Shown in pieces: positions 28,287 to 37,244 of a stretch of DNA of 64,000 bases (the stretch's first letter is position 1; each line of letters opens with the position of its first letter). Where the stretch lies: NCBI GenBank assembly GCA_019217005.1, contig JAHBNG010000018.1, positions 1 through 64,000 of the forward strand, written 5' to 3'. The position numbers and the translations under genes are program-made. The notes under the pieces were generated by a model. It made no database searches. It was not told where the DNA came from and saw only the letters and a program-made list of their open reading frames with translations. This DNA comes from Chloroflexi bacterium TSY. Its GTDB lineage: Bacteria; Chloroflexota; Anaerolineae; Caldilineales; Caldilineaceae.

Positions 28287-28503
28287 TCAGTAGATCCAAA
28301 TTTGGCGTTTTTGACTATTTTCAGTCGGGAGAGAAGGGATTTTGGGGCCATTTTTTCAGATCTCAGTTGCCAAAAACAGCCAATTTCATATCTAGAAATC
28401 GCTTAAATTTTACGTAAATGCTAGGTATTGACTGGCAAATACGTATTTATGTCAACTAATTAGCCCAAATTCTCTCTCTAAACCTGAAATTTGGATCTAC
28501 TGA
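28287..28503. mobile_element. 217-bp MITE, TCAGTAGATCC ends, 3-bp target duplication (copy 1)
   Basis: Starts TCAGTAGATCCAAATTTGG and ends with the complement (GGATCTACTGA), flanked by GAC on both sides. Copies of identical length are at 36900-37116 (GTC) and 41834-42050 (GCC, inverted). It lies between the second and third GH-like genes, in the promoter region of the second. Confidence 0.88.
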
Positions 28504-28542
28504 GACTAGAAAAATCCAACATCCATTCCCCGACCCCATCAC

Positions 28543-31500
28543 TTATTTTGGCATTCCTTGGAGTGCATTGTAGATTGGCAATGGCCTCCAACCGTTATCA
28601 ACAATGCCCCATTGGGCCTTCTCTGTGCCGTCAGCCACGACGCGAAAGTTGAGATTCCACAAGAATGCTGGACCAACCCAACCCCAATCTCGCATCATTT
28701 GAAAGGCGCGAACCGTCCACTCTGCCTGTTCATTAAAATCATTATCGTTGGCATAAGCGTAATTCGGGTTAAAGGCGCCGCCTGCTGCCCAGCCAAATTC
28801 CGTCGGCCAAATACGCATATGGGAAGCACCATAGACATTGGCAATATTTCGATAGCCTTCCATCGTACTGCGGAAACTCCATGAATGGTGGGGAGAGTCA
28901 CAGGCACCGTTAAAGCTGTTGCCGCTCACTTGAATGGCATCACACGCTGTTTCCCACGTATGATCGGGGGGGACATTGTAGCCACTCGGATGGGCACCGA
29001 TTGCATCTGCATAGTTTGCCATTCCGGCCTGGAACATGGCTTCCAGATAGGTAAAATCGTCCATCGCCAGGTTGCCATTGTTGCCAGCTGGCGTCAGCGC
29101 TCCACTGACCACCGTCATCGATGGACAAGCTGCTTTGATTGCAGCGTATGAAGGAATAAGCAAGGCTACATATTCGCCAGGATTCAGCGGCTTATTCCCC
29201 CACTCATAATGTAGATTTTGTTCATTCCAAACTTCTATCGCTTTGAGCGAGCTGCCACAATATTTGCCCGCCATGGCACCAACGAAGTTGGCATAGGTAT
29301 TGGGATCTTGCGGTGGCCCTCCAACGCTGCCATCAAAGCCCGGCTCTCGAGCCCAAGGCGGGGCGTTCACCACGCTAAAGAGCAAGCTGACACCACTGTT
29401 ATTGGCGGCATTCACAATTCCATCGGATGAGCCGAAATCGATGCCGCCCGGATTGGATTCAAAGACCTTCCACTCGATCTGTTGCTTCACCCAATTAAAG
29501 CCCATGTTGGTCGTCATTTGCATGACTTGACCTTCTTGGTTGTTGTGAACCATATGGGCTTGGACACCATAGCCGAAGCCAGGTCCACCACCTGTTGGAG
29601 CGGGGGCTGAAACAATTGGTGCTGGAGCAGGCTGGCCGCCAGGATCAGGAGCAGCTGCTGGTTGTACAACGGGTGCTTGTACAACAGGCGGTTCCGGATA
29701 ATCGCTGGTTGCTGCTATTGAGGCCATATCACCTTGAGTATTGGTCAAGGAACCGATGACCCATCCCGTTTGCCCCTCTGCATATTCAATCAACCACCAA
29801 TCGCCAACTTCATTCTTGGCCATCACTGGATAAGTACTGCCTTGAACGACTTGGCCCAAGATGTTGTGGGCTGTGCTGGGACCTTCGCGCACATTGACAA
29901 TGGTTGTCGTGGTCAGGCTGGGGCTTTGGGGGACTGCCGCGGCTAGTTGAGCTGATTCAGTCGATTCCGCTGCACTCTCTGCCTGTCTTTCGGCCCCCAC
30001 GATGCTGGCAACTGCAGCAATCGCATTCGCTTGTGATCTGGCGATCGCCTGATTGCCATTGATAATCGTTGCATCAATCTGGTAGTTTCCTCCACCACTG
30101 GGCATGGAAAGAATAAACCCAGGTTCTTCAATCGGGCGAGTCTGTTGTGCAACAACGCTGCCTTCGCTATCATAAATAGCGTAGGCAACCTCTAGTCGAC
30201 TCATATTGGCCGAGAAGTTGCCACCCTCTTGGAACTGCAAGACCGTGTCCCAAATGTTGCGGTCAATATCACCAGTGGTCGGAAGTGATAAAGCGACTTT
30301 GCGAATGTTAAATTTCTCCAATATTTGGAGCTTCTTCGCCAAACTGCCTGCACTCTCGATGTAGACAGTCCGTTCCAGACTTTGATCATCCTGGTAACGA
30401 TAGACATACATGCCGAGCGATTCATCCCAGGTGACTTTGCTTAACAGACGTTCGTTATCAAGAGTTAGCAAAATGTCGCCACTTCCACCATTTTCAGATT
30501 GAATTTCGCGCAGAATTGGTTGGAGAGCTTGCTGATACCCCTTTAGCAATAGATAGTTTCCGCTCCGTTCCACAGACTGAACGGGCAATTCAATCTGAAT
30601 TTTGCGACGGTCAACTTCGCTGACAGCAAAATTCAGGAGTATCTCCATCTCACCATTGGCCTGGTAAGCACGGGGATCAATGGGGGCAGGGATAATAAAA
30701 GTATCGACGACTGCACCAAGTGCCCGCCAGTCATGCCCTTTGGTATCCCAGCTTTCAGCCGAAATTTGAACAGGTGCTTCAGCACGTACGGCAAGCGTTT
30801 CCCCCAGCACATGCAGCCGATCCGCCAATTCCGAAATTAAATAGACAAAATCAGCTTTGGCACTTGGAATTGCATCGATCCCTCGATAGTCAATGACAAC
30901 GCCGGAATACCCATTTGCAATCAGGGTCTGTTCAACCGCATTAAGCTGGTTTTCTTGCTGTCCAACTTCAATCAACATATTGTTAACGAGATCGGTTCGC
31001 ACAGACGGCGCAGTTGAGTCCCCAGTCCAATTGCGGATGATCGGCATTGTTCGCTGGTTATTGACTGGTGCATTCCCATCCAGTGCACCATCACCTCGCA
31101 ACAATAGTCCCGAAACCATCTCTGCCGCGACGCGAGCCCCCTCGGGCAATTGTTGTCCAAATTCGATGCTCGCCGCAACCTCAGGAATAGCTGGAACCGT
31201 CTGCACGACCATAAAATGCTCCGGAACAAAGTTAAGTCTTGATTCGAGCATGTCATTTACGGCAAAGACGGCTCTGGGCATATGTTGCCAGATCTCACCA
31301 TTCCACATATAGACCGCTAATGTTTCATACGGTAAGCTGTCATTGGGAATGGGAATTGTGACCACAACTTCCTCTGGTTCATTTCCCCTGACACTGGCTG
31401 AATAAAGTGGACTTTTCGGAACTAAAAAGGTTGGTAGATTGAGTGCTGCTTCATTCAATTGTCTACCGCCTTTGCCTTGAATAAAGTCTACACGTGGTAA

Positions 31501-31881
31501 GCTCTCTACTTTGGCCCCAAATGCTGACTGGACGCCTTCGCCAGGGAAATTAAGTGTTGTTCCGTCTGAGTCGCTGATTGCACCACCTGTTACGCCAATT
31601 CGGGTGTAGGTAAATGCATCCAAATTCTCCAGGAGATTCACGGGCGGTAATAGCAAAACTGCGGCCAATAAAGATGCAGTCAATATCAACGTAACGAAAC
31701 AGCCTAATGGTCCTTCGACTAAGCGTGTCAGCCCCTGCCATGCACTTGGTTGATTGGGTGGTTCAACCAGTGGACTCCGCATTGGAACTTGTCTCCTTCT
31801 ATACTCAGGTACCATATGAACTGAACTATCCTCCTCATTGGATATATATTCATTCACCACAATATTGCTCAGGCGAGTCAT
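28543..31881 (-). CDS. Membrane-anchored protein with GH18-like, SH3b and GH-A domains (paralogue 3)
   Basis: 1112 residues. A cytoplasmic N-terminus (~55) leads to one membrane helix (CFVTLILTASLLAAVLLLPP). An outer region follows with a segment recalling GH18-type barrels (GYSGVVIDYRGID at ~330), where the catalytic Glu of DxxDxDxE is Arg, so that domain is probably inactive. An SH3b domain (~660-720, VNVREGPSTAHNILGQV) and a proline/alanine linker precede the GH-A barrel (~780-1112), with [13 protein letters not shown] and [13 protein letters not shown]. The multi-domain build suggests a cell-surface, wall-binding enzyme. Expressed away from the divergent gene at 31969. Confidence 0.78.
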   Translation of the reverse strand: MTRLSNIVVNEYISNEEDSSVHMVPEYRRRQVPMRSPLVEPPNQPSAWQGLTRLVEGPLGCFVTLILTASLLAAVLLLPPVNLLENLDAFTYTRIGVTGGAISDSDGTTLNFPGEGVQSAFGAKVESLPRVDFIQGKGGRQLNEAALNLPTFLVPKSPLYSASVRGNEPEEVVVTIPIPNDSLPYETLAVYMWNGEIWQHMPRAVFAVNDMLESRLNFVPEHFMVVQTVPAIPEVAASIEFGQQLPEGARVAAEMVSGLLLRGDGALDGNAPVNNQRTMPIIRNWTGDSTAPSVRTDLVNNMLIEVGQQENQLNAVEQTLIANGYSGVVIDYRGIDAIPSAKADFVYLISELADRLHVLGETLAVRAEAPVQISAESWDTKGHDWRALGAVVDTFIIPAPIDPRAYQANGEMEILLNFAVSEVDRRKIQIELPVQSVERSGNYLLLKGYQQALQPILREIQSENGGSGDILLTLDNERLLSKVTWDESLGMYVYRYQDDQSLERTVYIESAGSLAKKLQILEKFNIRKVALSLPTTGDIDRNIWDTVLQFQEGGNFSANMSRLEVAYAIYDSEGSVVAQQTRPIEEPGFILSMPSGGGNYQIDATIINGNQAIARSQANAIAAVASIVGAERQAESAAESTESAQLAAAVPQSPSLTTTTIVNVREGPSTAHNILGQVVQGSTYPVMAKNEVGDWWLIEYAEGQTGWVIGSLTNTQGDMASIAATSDYPEPPVVQAPVVQPAAAPDPGGQPAPAPIVSAPAPTGGGPGFGYGVQAHMVHNNQEGQVMQMTTNMGFNWVKQQIEWKVFESNPGGIDFGSSDGIVNAANNSGVSLLFSVVNAPPWAREPGFDGSVGGPPQDPNTYANFVGAMAGKYCGSSLKAIEVWNEQNLHYEWGNKPLNPGEYVALLIPSYAAIKAACPSMTVVSGALTPAGNNGNLAMDDFTYLEAMFQAGMANYADAIGAHPSGYNVPPDHTWETACDAIQVSGNSFNGACDSPHHSWSFRSTMEGYRNIANVYGASHMRIWPTEFGWAAGGAFNPNYAYANDNDFNEQAEWTVRAFQMMRDWGWVGPAFLWNLNFRVVADGTEKAQWGIVDNGWRPLPIYNALQGMPK

Positions 31882-31968
31882 ATATCAAAATTTGATCGGC
31901 CTATCTTAGCATAGACAATTTCAGTGGCAAAAATCGCTCGATCCTTTGTGGCGTGATATACTGAGCAA

Positions 31969-33372
31969 ATGGAATTGGAATTGCAACCTTCTTCTGCCCA
32001 GCTATCCTCGCCACAAGGCCAACGGCAAACCTGTTTACAGGCAATTTTGCTTGTCTGCTTTGTTGTCTGCCTCGTGATTGGCTTTGCTGCATTGACAGCA
32101 CTCTATCTATTCCAGAGTGTTGAATCTCAAGACAGCCCACAAAGCTTCTCCGAACTGATTCGCCCCGGGCAAATCATTCCGCAACTTGCTCTACAACAGC
32201 TTGCTGGCAGCTCGGGTGAACCACTTGCCGCCCAAGCCATCCAGGCAGGCGAGCTGGAAACCGCCCAAGCAATTATTCTCTTTGACACTGAACTATCCGC
32301 TTCTTCTCGCACTGCACTTTATTTAAAACTTACACGCCGTTTCATAGAATTGAATCAACTCACCCGGGCGAAGCTTGTCATACAACATGGACGTTCATTG
32401 GCCATTCTTGATCCACAGCTTCATATAGACGAGCGAACCAGCTTATTGCTCCAAAGTCTGGAAGTTCTTTTGTCTGACGAGAACACCGATGCAGACAGTT
32501 TTGATCTGGCACGAGAGAGTGCCATCCAGTTGAAGCGTATCGGCGAACAAACGCCAGATCTTCTTCCCGCGGAACGCGGACAAATTTTTGATGCAATTCG
32601 ACCCTACACACGTCAATTAGACGATGCTTTATTGTTCCAGGAGCTAAATGAGCTTGCTCGAAATCCTTTTTTGAAACCCGATGGAGAGCTCTTACCCTCT
32701 CGGATTGGAGCCCTATCTCAACCAATAATCAAGCCAGATCCGGCATTGGCAATTGCTGTAGCCAATCGGCAACAAGCGGCAGCGGCGCTGATCAACCGAA
32801 TCGCACATTTGGGCGGTGGGCTAGCGAATGTCCACTTTGATCCGGCGAACATTGCCCCAGAACAGCAAGCACTCGTCCAAACTCTCCTGGCTGAAGACCA
32901 AGTACGTACTCTCTACTATCAAACTTTATTGTCTGGTCAACAAGGTGAGGAACTATCACTGAATCAGCAACTTGGGTTATTGGGCGAATACCGTGCCTGG
33001 ATTGCAATGAAAATTCGCATTGCGTTGGGGGGATTTGGTCTCTCTATCTTACCAGAATGGGAGGACAATGCCAACTTGATTGTTGATGAATTGGCGCGTA
33101 TCACAGCACAAACTGGTGCCGTTCTCGATACATTAGTCACCGGGCAACCATCACCATTCGAAGCCGCCACATTGCGGCTAGAAAAACTTCACTGGCTTGC
33201 TTTACAAATCGAGTTGGGGCTTTATCCCGGTGCAACATTGAGGGCATTGGCCGACGAATTCCAATCTGTCCAACTCGAACTTAGAAATCAGCAATTTATT
33301 CTTGCATTTCCAGTTCAATACGAGCCAACCGCAAAGCCGCCTGGATTTCGAATTCAACTAACTGGACCATAA
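31969..33372 (+). CDS. Membrane-anchored protein of unknown function
   Basis: 467 residues. One strong membrane helix at ~27-50 (AILLVCFVVCLVIGFAALTALYLF) follows a Gln/Ser-rich cytoplasmic tail. The remainder is predicted extracytoplasmic and almost entirely helical, with TPR-like stretches (AIQAGELETAQAIILFDTEL, LTRRFIELNQLTRAKLVIQHG). No catalytic motif is recognised. It is transcribed divergently from the third GH-like gene with an 87-base gap, so the two may share a control region. Confidence 0.6.
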   Translation: MELELQPSSAQLSSPQGQRQTCLQAILLVCFVVCLVIGFAALTALYLFQSVESQDSPQSFSELIRPGQIIPQLALQQLAGSSGEPLAAQAIQAGELETAQAIILFDTELSASSRTALYLKLTRRFIELNQLTRAKLVIQHGRSLAILDPQLHIDERTSLLLQSLEVLLSDENTDADSFDLARESAIQLKRIGEQTPDLLPAERGQIFDAIRPYTRQLDDALLFQELNELARNPFLKPDGELLPSRIGALSQPIIKPDPALAIAVANRQQAAAALINRIAHLGGGLANVHFDPANIAPEQQALVQTLLAEDQVRTLYYQTLLSGQQGEELSLNQQLGLLGEYRAWIAMKIRIALGGFGLSILPEWEDNANLIVDELARITAQTGAVLDTLVTGQPSPFEAATLRLEKLHWLALQIELGLYPGATLRALADEFQSVQLELRNQQFILAFPVQYEPTAKPPGFRIQLTGP

Positions 33373-33491
33373 CCTAACTTAGGCTTTTCCAGAAAAATAA
33401 TTACCCATAAAGACAAGCGCCGTAGCCTGGAATGGCTTTGGCTTTCCTACCGCATTGGGTATTTTATTCTCCGGAAAAGCCTTATCGAGTC

Positions 33492-33650
33492 GCCACTAAA
33501 CTTCAGACAATAGAGTCGTTTCTGTTGAAGGACAATTGCCCAAAGTTTAAATATTGTGGCTATTCGTACTTATCCAAAAAGCTCTTCAAGGTAGCATTCT
33601 CGCTCGGGAAGCTGGTCGGACCCACAACCACTTTTCGGATGGGTTCTTAA
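33492..33650. repeat. Paired small palindromes, families R3 and R4 (R4 inverted)
   Basis: 33492-33560 (GCCACTAAACTTCAGACAAT ... GTTTAAATATTGTGGC) is followed by the inverted copy of the R4 repeat (33563-33650, ending ACTTTTCGGATGGGTTCTTA). It matches 16883-17042 with one member flipped. Confidence 0.65.
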
Positions 33651-33686
33651 GAGCCAATGGTCAACAGTTAATTGTAAATTATCATA

Positions 33687-33782
33687 GTGGCTGTCCGGTA
33701 AGTGATGCGTTATGAGCGAACGCTCGCTACTCAGACTACAATCGGATGGTCAACGAAGCACATCACTTAACCTACAGCCACG
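33687..33782. repeat. Palindromic repeat, family R5 (copy 2)
   Basis: GTGGCTGTCCGGTAAGTGATG ... CATCACTTAACCTACAGCCAC, imperfect inverted repeat of about 21 bp arms. The inner part of the repeat at 11039-11190 is related. The gap 33373-33889 holds only repeats and no gene. Confidence 0.6.
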
Positions 33783-33889
33783 ACCTAAATTGTTAATGAT
33801 CTCTACTCTACACAATTTTATCCCATAAAGCGTGATCCGTTATTAAACGTTTTGGGGACGATATTGGTTCCATACATATCGCGAATATT

Positions 33890-34921
33890 ATGAGAAGAAT
33901 CAAACAAATTTTTTGGAATGAAGACGAACGACGCTCACGTGCGTTCTGGCGGTTGCTGTTACAGATACTTGTGTTGCTTCTATTCAGTATCATTCTCGGC
34001 TTGACTGCATTTGTTGTCGTGTCGCTGGTGGTTGGCGAAAATTTTATTGTACCAGTTTTGACACAGTCTTTGGAACCGCCAGACGAGCCCTTTGTCAATA
34101 CAATCTTTACCATTGCCTCATTGATGGCCTTTGTATTCAGTATCTGGTTCTCAGGACGCTTTTTTGACCAACGGCGCTTTGCTGATTTTGGTTTGCATTT
34201 TAGCAGAGAGTGGTGGTTGGATCTAGGTTTTGGTCTGTTCCTGGGTGCATTCTTGATGGCTGTGATCTTCGTGATTGAATGGGGCGTTGGCTGGGTGACA
34301 ATTCAAGGGGTTTGGCAATCTGGGGTTGATGAATTGCCCTTTGTAGTCGCCATTCTCGATCCCCTCATTGTCTTTCTCTGCGTCGGCATCTATGAGGAAT
34401 TGTGGAGCCGTGGCTATCAGTTGAAGAATATGGCAGAAGGATTAAGCTTTCTAAATGGACGCACCGCCACCCTCCTTGCGCTTGTCATTTCGTCCATCAT
34501 TTTTGGCCTGCTACATGCTGCCAACCCCAATGCGACGGTCATTAGCACCTTTAATATCATCCTGGCAGGTCTAATGATCGGTCTTGGTTATGTTTTAACG
34601 GGAGAGTTGGCCATTTCCATCGGCCTTCACATTACGTGGAATTTTTTCCAGGGCACCGTCTTTGGGTTTCCAGTGAGTGGCGGAACGTTCAGCAAGACAA
34701 CTGTGATTGCCATCGAGCAAGGCGGTGAGCCGTTGATCACCGGCGGTGCTTTTGGGCCCGAGGCCGGTCTAATTGGGATCGCTGCCATGATACTCGGTGC
34801 AATTTTAACGCTCTTGTGGGTCTGGAGACGGCAGGGTCACGTTCAGTTGTCAATATGGCTGACAACACATGAGCCACGGCGAATGACCGAGGTGATCGAT
34901 AGCTACCAAGATCCCCCATGA
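33890..34921 (+). CDS. CPBP-family (CAAX-like) intramembrane protease
   Basis: A 343-residue polytopic membrane protein with about eight hydrophobic segments. The three family motifs are present: EELWSRGY (EExxxR, ~165), FGLLHAANP (FxxxH, ~205) and HITWNFFQG (HxxxN, ~245), which together hold the metal and catalytic residues of CAAX prenyl protease 2/CPBP enzymes. A further membrane helix and a basic tail end the protein. Bacterial members act in toxin maturation, immunity or sensing; the substrate here is unknown. Confidence 0.88.
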   Translation: MRRIKQIFWNEDERRSRAFWRLLLQILVLLLFSIILGLTAFVVVSLVVGENFIVPVLTQSLEPPDEPFVNTIFTIASLMAFVFSIWFSGRFFDQRRFADFGLHFSREWWLDLGFGLFLGAFLMAVIFVIEWGVGWVTIQGVWQSGVDELPFVVAILDPLIVFLCVGIYEELWSRGYQLKNMAEGLSFLNGRTATLLALVISSIIFGLLHAANPNATVISTFNIILAGLMIGLGYVLTGELAISIGLHITWNFFQGTVFGFPVSGGTFSKTTVIAIEQGGEPLITGGAFGPEAGLIGIAAMILGAILTLLWVWRRQGHVQLSIWLTTHEPRRMTEVIDSYQDPP

Positions 34922-34953
34922 ACAATGCGTAAACTACTCACAATTACCAGTAG

Positions 34954-34972
34954 TCTCAGTAGATCCAAAATG
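34954..34972. repeat. End fragment of the 217-bp MITE
   Basis: GTCTCAGTAGATCCAAA matches the terminal bases of the elements at 28287 and 36900, but the rest is missing. It lies just left of miniature element D, so a deletion or later insertion probably removed the remainder. Confidence 0.55.
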
Positions 34973-34993
34973 TGTCTTTTATTCGCGGAGGTA

Positions 34994-35147
34994 GCATTAG
35001 AGATTACACGCAGTAGACATAATCCTGCACTTCTCAGTCAAAACAGACTCGAGCGGGCCAAATGGTCCGAGATTCTCTACTGCGTCTTTTTTTGCCATTT
35101 GAACGCTCTACCTCTGAGAAATCCTACTGCGTGTAATCTCTAACGCC
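34994..35147. mobile_element. 154-bp miniature element, TTACACGCAGTAG ends (copy D, inverted)
   Basis: Left GCAT-TAGAGA-TTACACGCAGTAG and right CTACTGCGTGTAA-TCTCTA-ACGC. The interior is the reverse complement of copies A and C. It shares about 60 bases of right-hand flank with the left flank of copy A, so both sit in copies of one larger host repeat. Confidence 0.8.
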
Positions 35148-35157
35148 GATCCCGTTC

Positions 35158-35171
35158 GCATTAGAGAATGC
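35158..35171. other. Unoccupied-looking recombinase target site GCAT-TAGAGA-ATGC
   Basis: A 14-bp site with perfectly inverted 4-bp arms (GCAT/ATGC) around the same 6-bp spacer found at the ends of the recombinase-type elements. It would be the expected empty attachment site. A similar site with one changed arm base pair lies at 1834-1847. Confidence 0.5.
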
Positions 35172-35287
35172 TGCGCCATGCATAGCGACTCCGCGTTGCG
35201 GTCTACCGATACTCGATTAACACTCTTTTCATAGATGAGCTTCATCCAATTATAGCACCTAGATAGATTCGATGCTATAATTCTGAT

Positions 35288-36403
35288 ATGGCGCAAAGGC
35301 AACTCCCCCAAGCAGTCGCCGAGCGACGTTGCCCAAATTGCGGAACCCGCGTTGCTCGAGATGCAGAAGTCTGCTTTATGTGCGGCTATGATTTGCGGAT
35401 CAGGCCGAAACGAAAGCAGCGAATATCTTGGATCGATGCATTACTCGTGCTTGCAGTGATTGCTGTACTCGTCTTTTGGTGGCAAATCGGGGATCCATCC
35501 GATCTGGATCAGGTTGTGGAGAAGAAAGAGACAATTCCTTCTGTCAATATTCCAATTTTGGCTTCGTCACCGACACCAACGCAGACGCCTGAGCCACCCC
35601 CCACAATCACTCCATCTCCACCGGAAGAGATTCTGGTTACACACGAGGTGCGCCAAGACGAAAACTTGCTTGCGATCGCTGGGTTCTATGGTGTAACAGT
35701 CGAACAAATTCAGGCGGCAAATAAGCTCGATGGTGTTTTGATTCGGGTGGGTGATAAGCTCCAAATTCCGATCACCCGTGCAGCACGTCCCCCCCCAGAA
35801 TTGATTCCAAAAGAATCCACATTCAAATACAGGGTTGTGGCCGGTGATACCATAAATTCTATCGCTATTGGGTTTGGTGCCCAAATAGATGATATTCTCA
35901 ACGCAAACGGACTCAGTGCAAATGAGATTATTCACCCAGGAGATGTTCTGCTCGTTCCCATTCGGAATGTACCTCAAGAAGTCATTCAGGGTCCCCGTGA
36001 CGCCCCAGACGGGGCGTCACAAGAGCTTCAGTTTGATAGCTCTGAAGGAGAGACCGCTGATCGCATTTATATTGAGCCTCGCTTGATTGGTCCACCAAAT
36101 GAGGCTACACTCACCCGAGAAGAGTCCGTGCTCTTGCGTTGGGCAAGTGTTGATATTCTGGCTCCAAATGAGTGGTATGTACTTCAAATTCACCCAGTCG
36201 ATGGTGCAGCTGTTAGTATTCCCCCGATTTGGACCAAGACAACCAGTTACCGATTTGAGCTAGAATCTGCTCCAGATGCCGGTACATTTGCTCGCTATGC
36301 ATGGCAAGTTTCGGTCATTCGACTAAAGCCCGGCCCTAATAACCAACTAGAATTAGAACCAGTTAGTCCTGCGAGCGCTGCCCGTCTTTTCACCTGGCAA
36401 TGA
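35288..36403 (+). CDS. Zinc ribbon, membrane helix and two LysM domains
   Basis: 371 residues. An N-terminal zinc ribbon (RRCPNCGTRV ... VCFMCGYDL) lies in the cytoplasm. One membrane helix (WIDALLVLAVIAVLVFWWQ, ~50) and a Pro/Thr-rich linker follow. LysM 1 is at ~118-165 (HEVRQDENLLAIAGFYGVTV ... LQIPI) and LysM 2 at ~180-225 (YRVVAGDTINSIAIGFGAQI ... VLLVPI). The C-terminal ~115 residues form a beta-rich domain with WASVDILAPNEWYVLQIHP. LysM domains bind peptidoglycan or chitin glycans. The build suggests an envelope protein tethering membrane to wall. Confidence 0.8.
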   Translation: MAQRQLPQAVAERRCPNCGTRVARDAEVCFMCGYDLRIRPKRKQRISWIDALLVLAVIAVLVFWWQIGDPSDLDQVVEKKETIPSVNIPILASSPTPTQTPEPPPTITPSPPEEILVTHEVRQDENLLAIAGFYGVTVEQIQAANKLDGVLIRVGDKLQIPITRAARPPPELIPKESTFKYRVVAGDTINSIAIGFGAQIDDILNANGLSANEIIHPGDVLLVPIRNVPQEVIQGPRDAPDGASQELQFDSSEGETADRIYIEPRLIGPPNEATLTREESVLLRWASVDILAPNEWYVLQIHPVDGAAVSIPPIWTKTTSYRFELESAPDAGTFARYAWQVSVIRLKPGPNNQLELEPVSPASAARLFTWQ

Positions 36404-36483
36404 TGCTGCATGACGAATTAGAGCCACAAGTTGAATTTGTGGTAGAATCGAGTGCAGATATAACCCATATTGATAGATAATGA

Positions 36484-36639
36484 GGGGGTGGTTCATTTTA
36501 GCTGGATAGATAGGTTTACACTTTTAGAAACAGAAAGAACGTTTATATTCTCTGATTTCGCCGGTTCTCAGAGAGAAAACGGTCTCATATAGATTTTTGT
36601 CTATATATCAAAAGTGTAAACCTAATTTTGAACCACCCC
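36484..36639. mobile_element. 156-bp MITE, GGGGTGGTTCA ends (copy 2)
   Basis: Almost identical to the copy at 37830-37985 and flanked by ATAATGA on both sides. Located between the LysM gene and the ABC transporter locus. Confidence 0.88.
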
Positions 36640-36899
36640 ATAATGAGCATTAAAAATTAAGATCGGTAAACGAGACGGGCACGAGGAATGGTGATGCAGC
36701 GAATCTCCATCTGGCCATGTAGTTTCCCGCCATTCTTCATGTCCCTGGTATCATGCGTTTCGGATAAAGCAACTCTTGACGGGACCAGATCAGTGCTGGT
36801 TGAGTAGCCGTAGGCGTATCGAAACCAGTCCGTTTTGGCTGCTAGCCACCAAACGCCAATGAGAGAATCTACGGGTATACCGAGCCATTTTTTTAAGTC
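36640..36899. other. Non-coding spacer between two MITEs
   Basis: About 260 bp without a supported gene. It contains a TATCGAAACC-type motif whose relatives occur at about 54470-54525 and 61735-61785 (CCCGCTTTGGTTTCGATACG and CTCAACC), perhaps a dispersed short repeat. Confidence 0.45.
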
Positions 36900-37116
36900 T
36901 CAGTAGATCCAAATTTGGCGTTTTTGGCTATTTTCAGTCGAGATTGCAGGGATTTTGGAGTCATTTATTCAGATTTCGGTTACAGAAAACAACCTATTTC
37001 ATATCTGAAAATCGCCCAAATCTAACGCAAAAACTAGATATCGACCGGCAAATTTGTATTTATGTCAACTGTTTAGCCAGAATTCTCTCTCTAAACCTGA
37101 AATTTGGATCTATTGA
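36900..37116. mobile_element. 217-bp MITE, TCAGTAGATCC ends (copy 2)
   Basis: Same orientation as the copy at 28287, flanked by GTC on both sides. It ends 128 bp before the solute-binding protein start and may affect its promoter. Confidence 0.88.
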
Positions 37117-37244
37117 GTCTATAATCAATCACAAGTAAATCTCATTTCCCAAGTGTATGCAAAGTCTCGATTTGAAGTCAGAGAAATGACAGTGTGTGCA
37201 TTTTTGTGGTAGATGAGACAAATATAAACAGAAGGAGAATTGAT

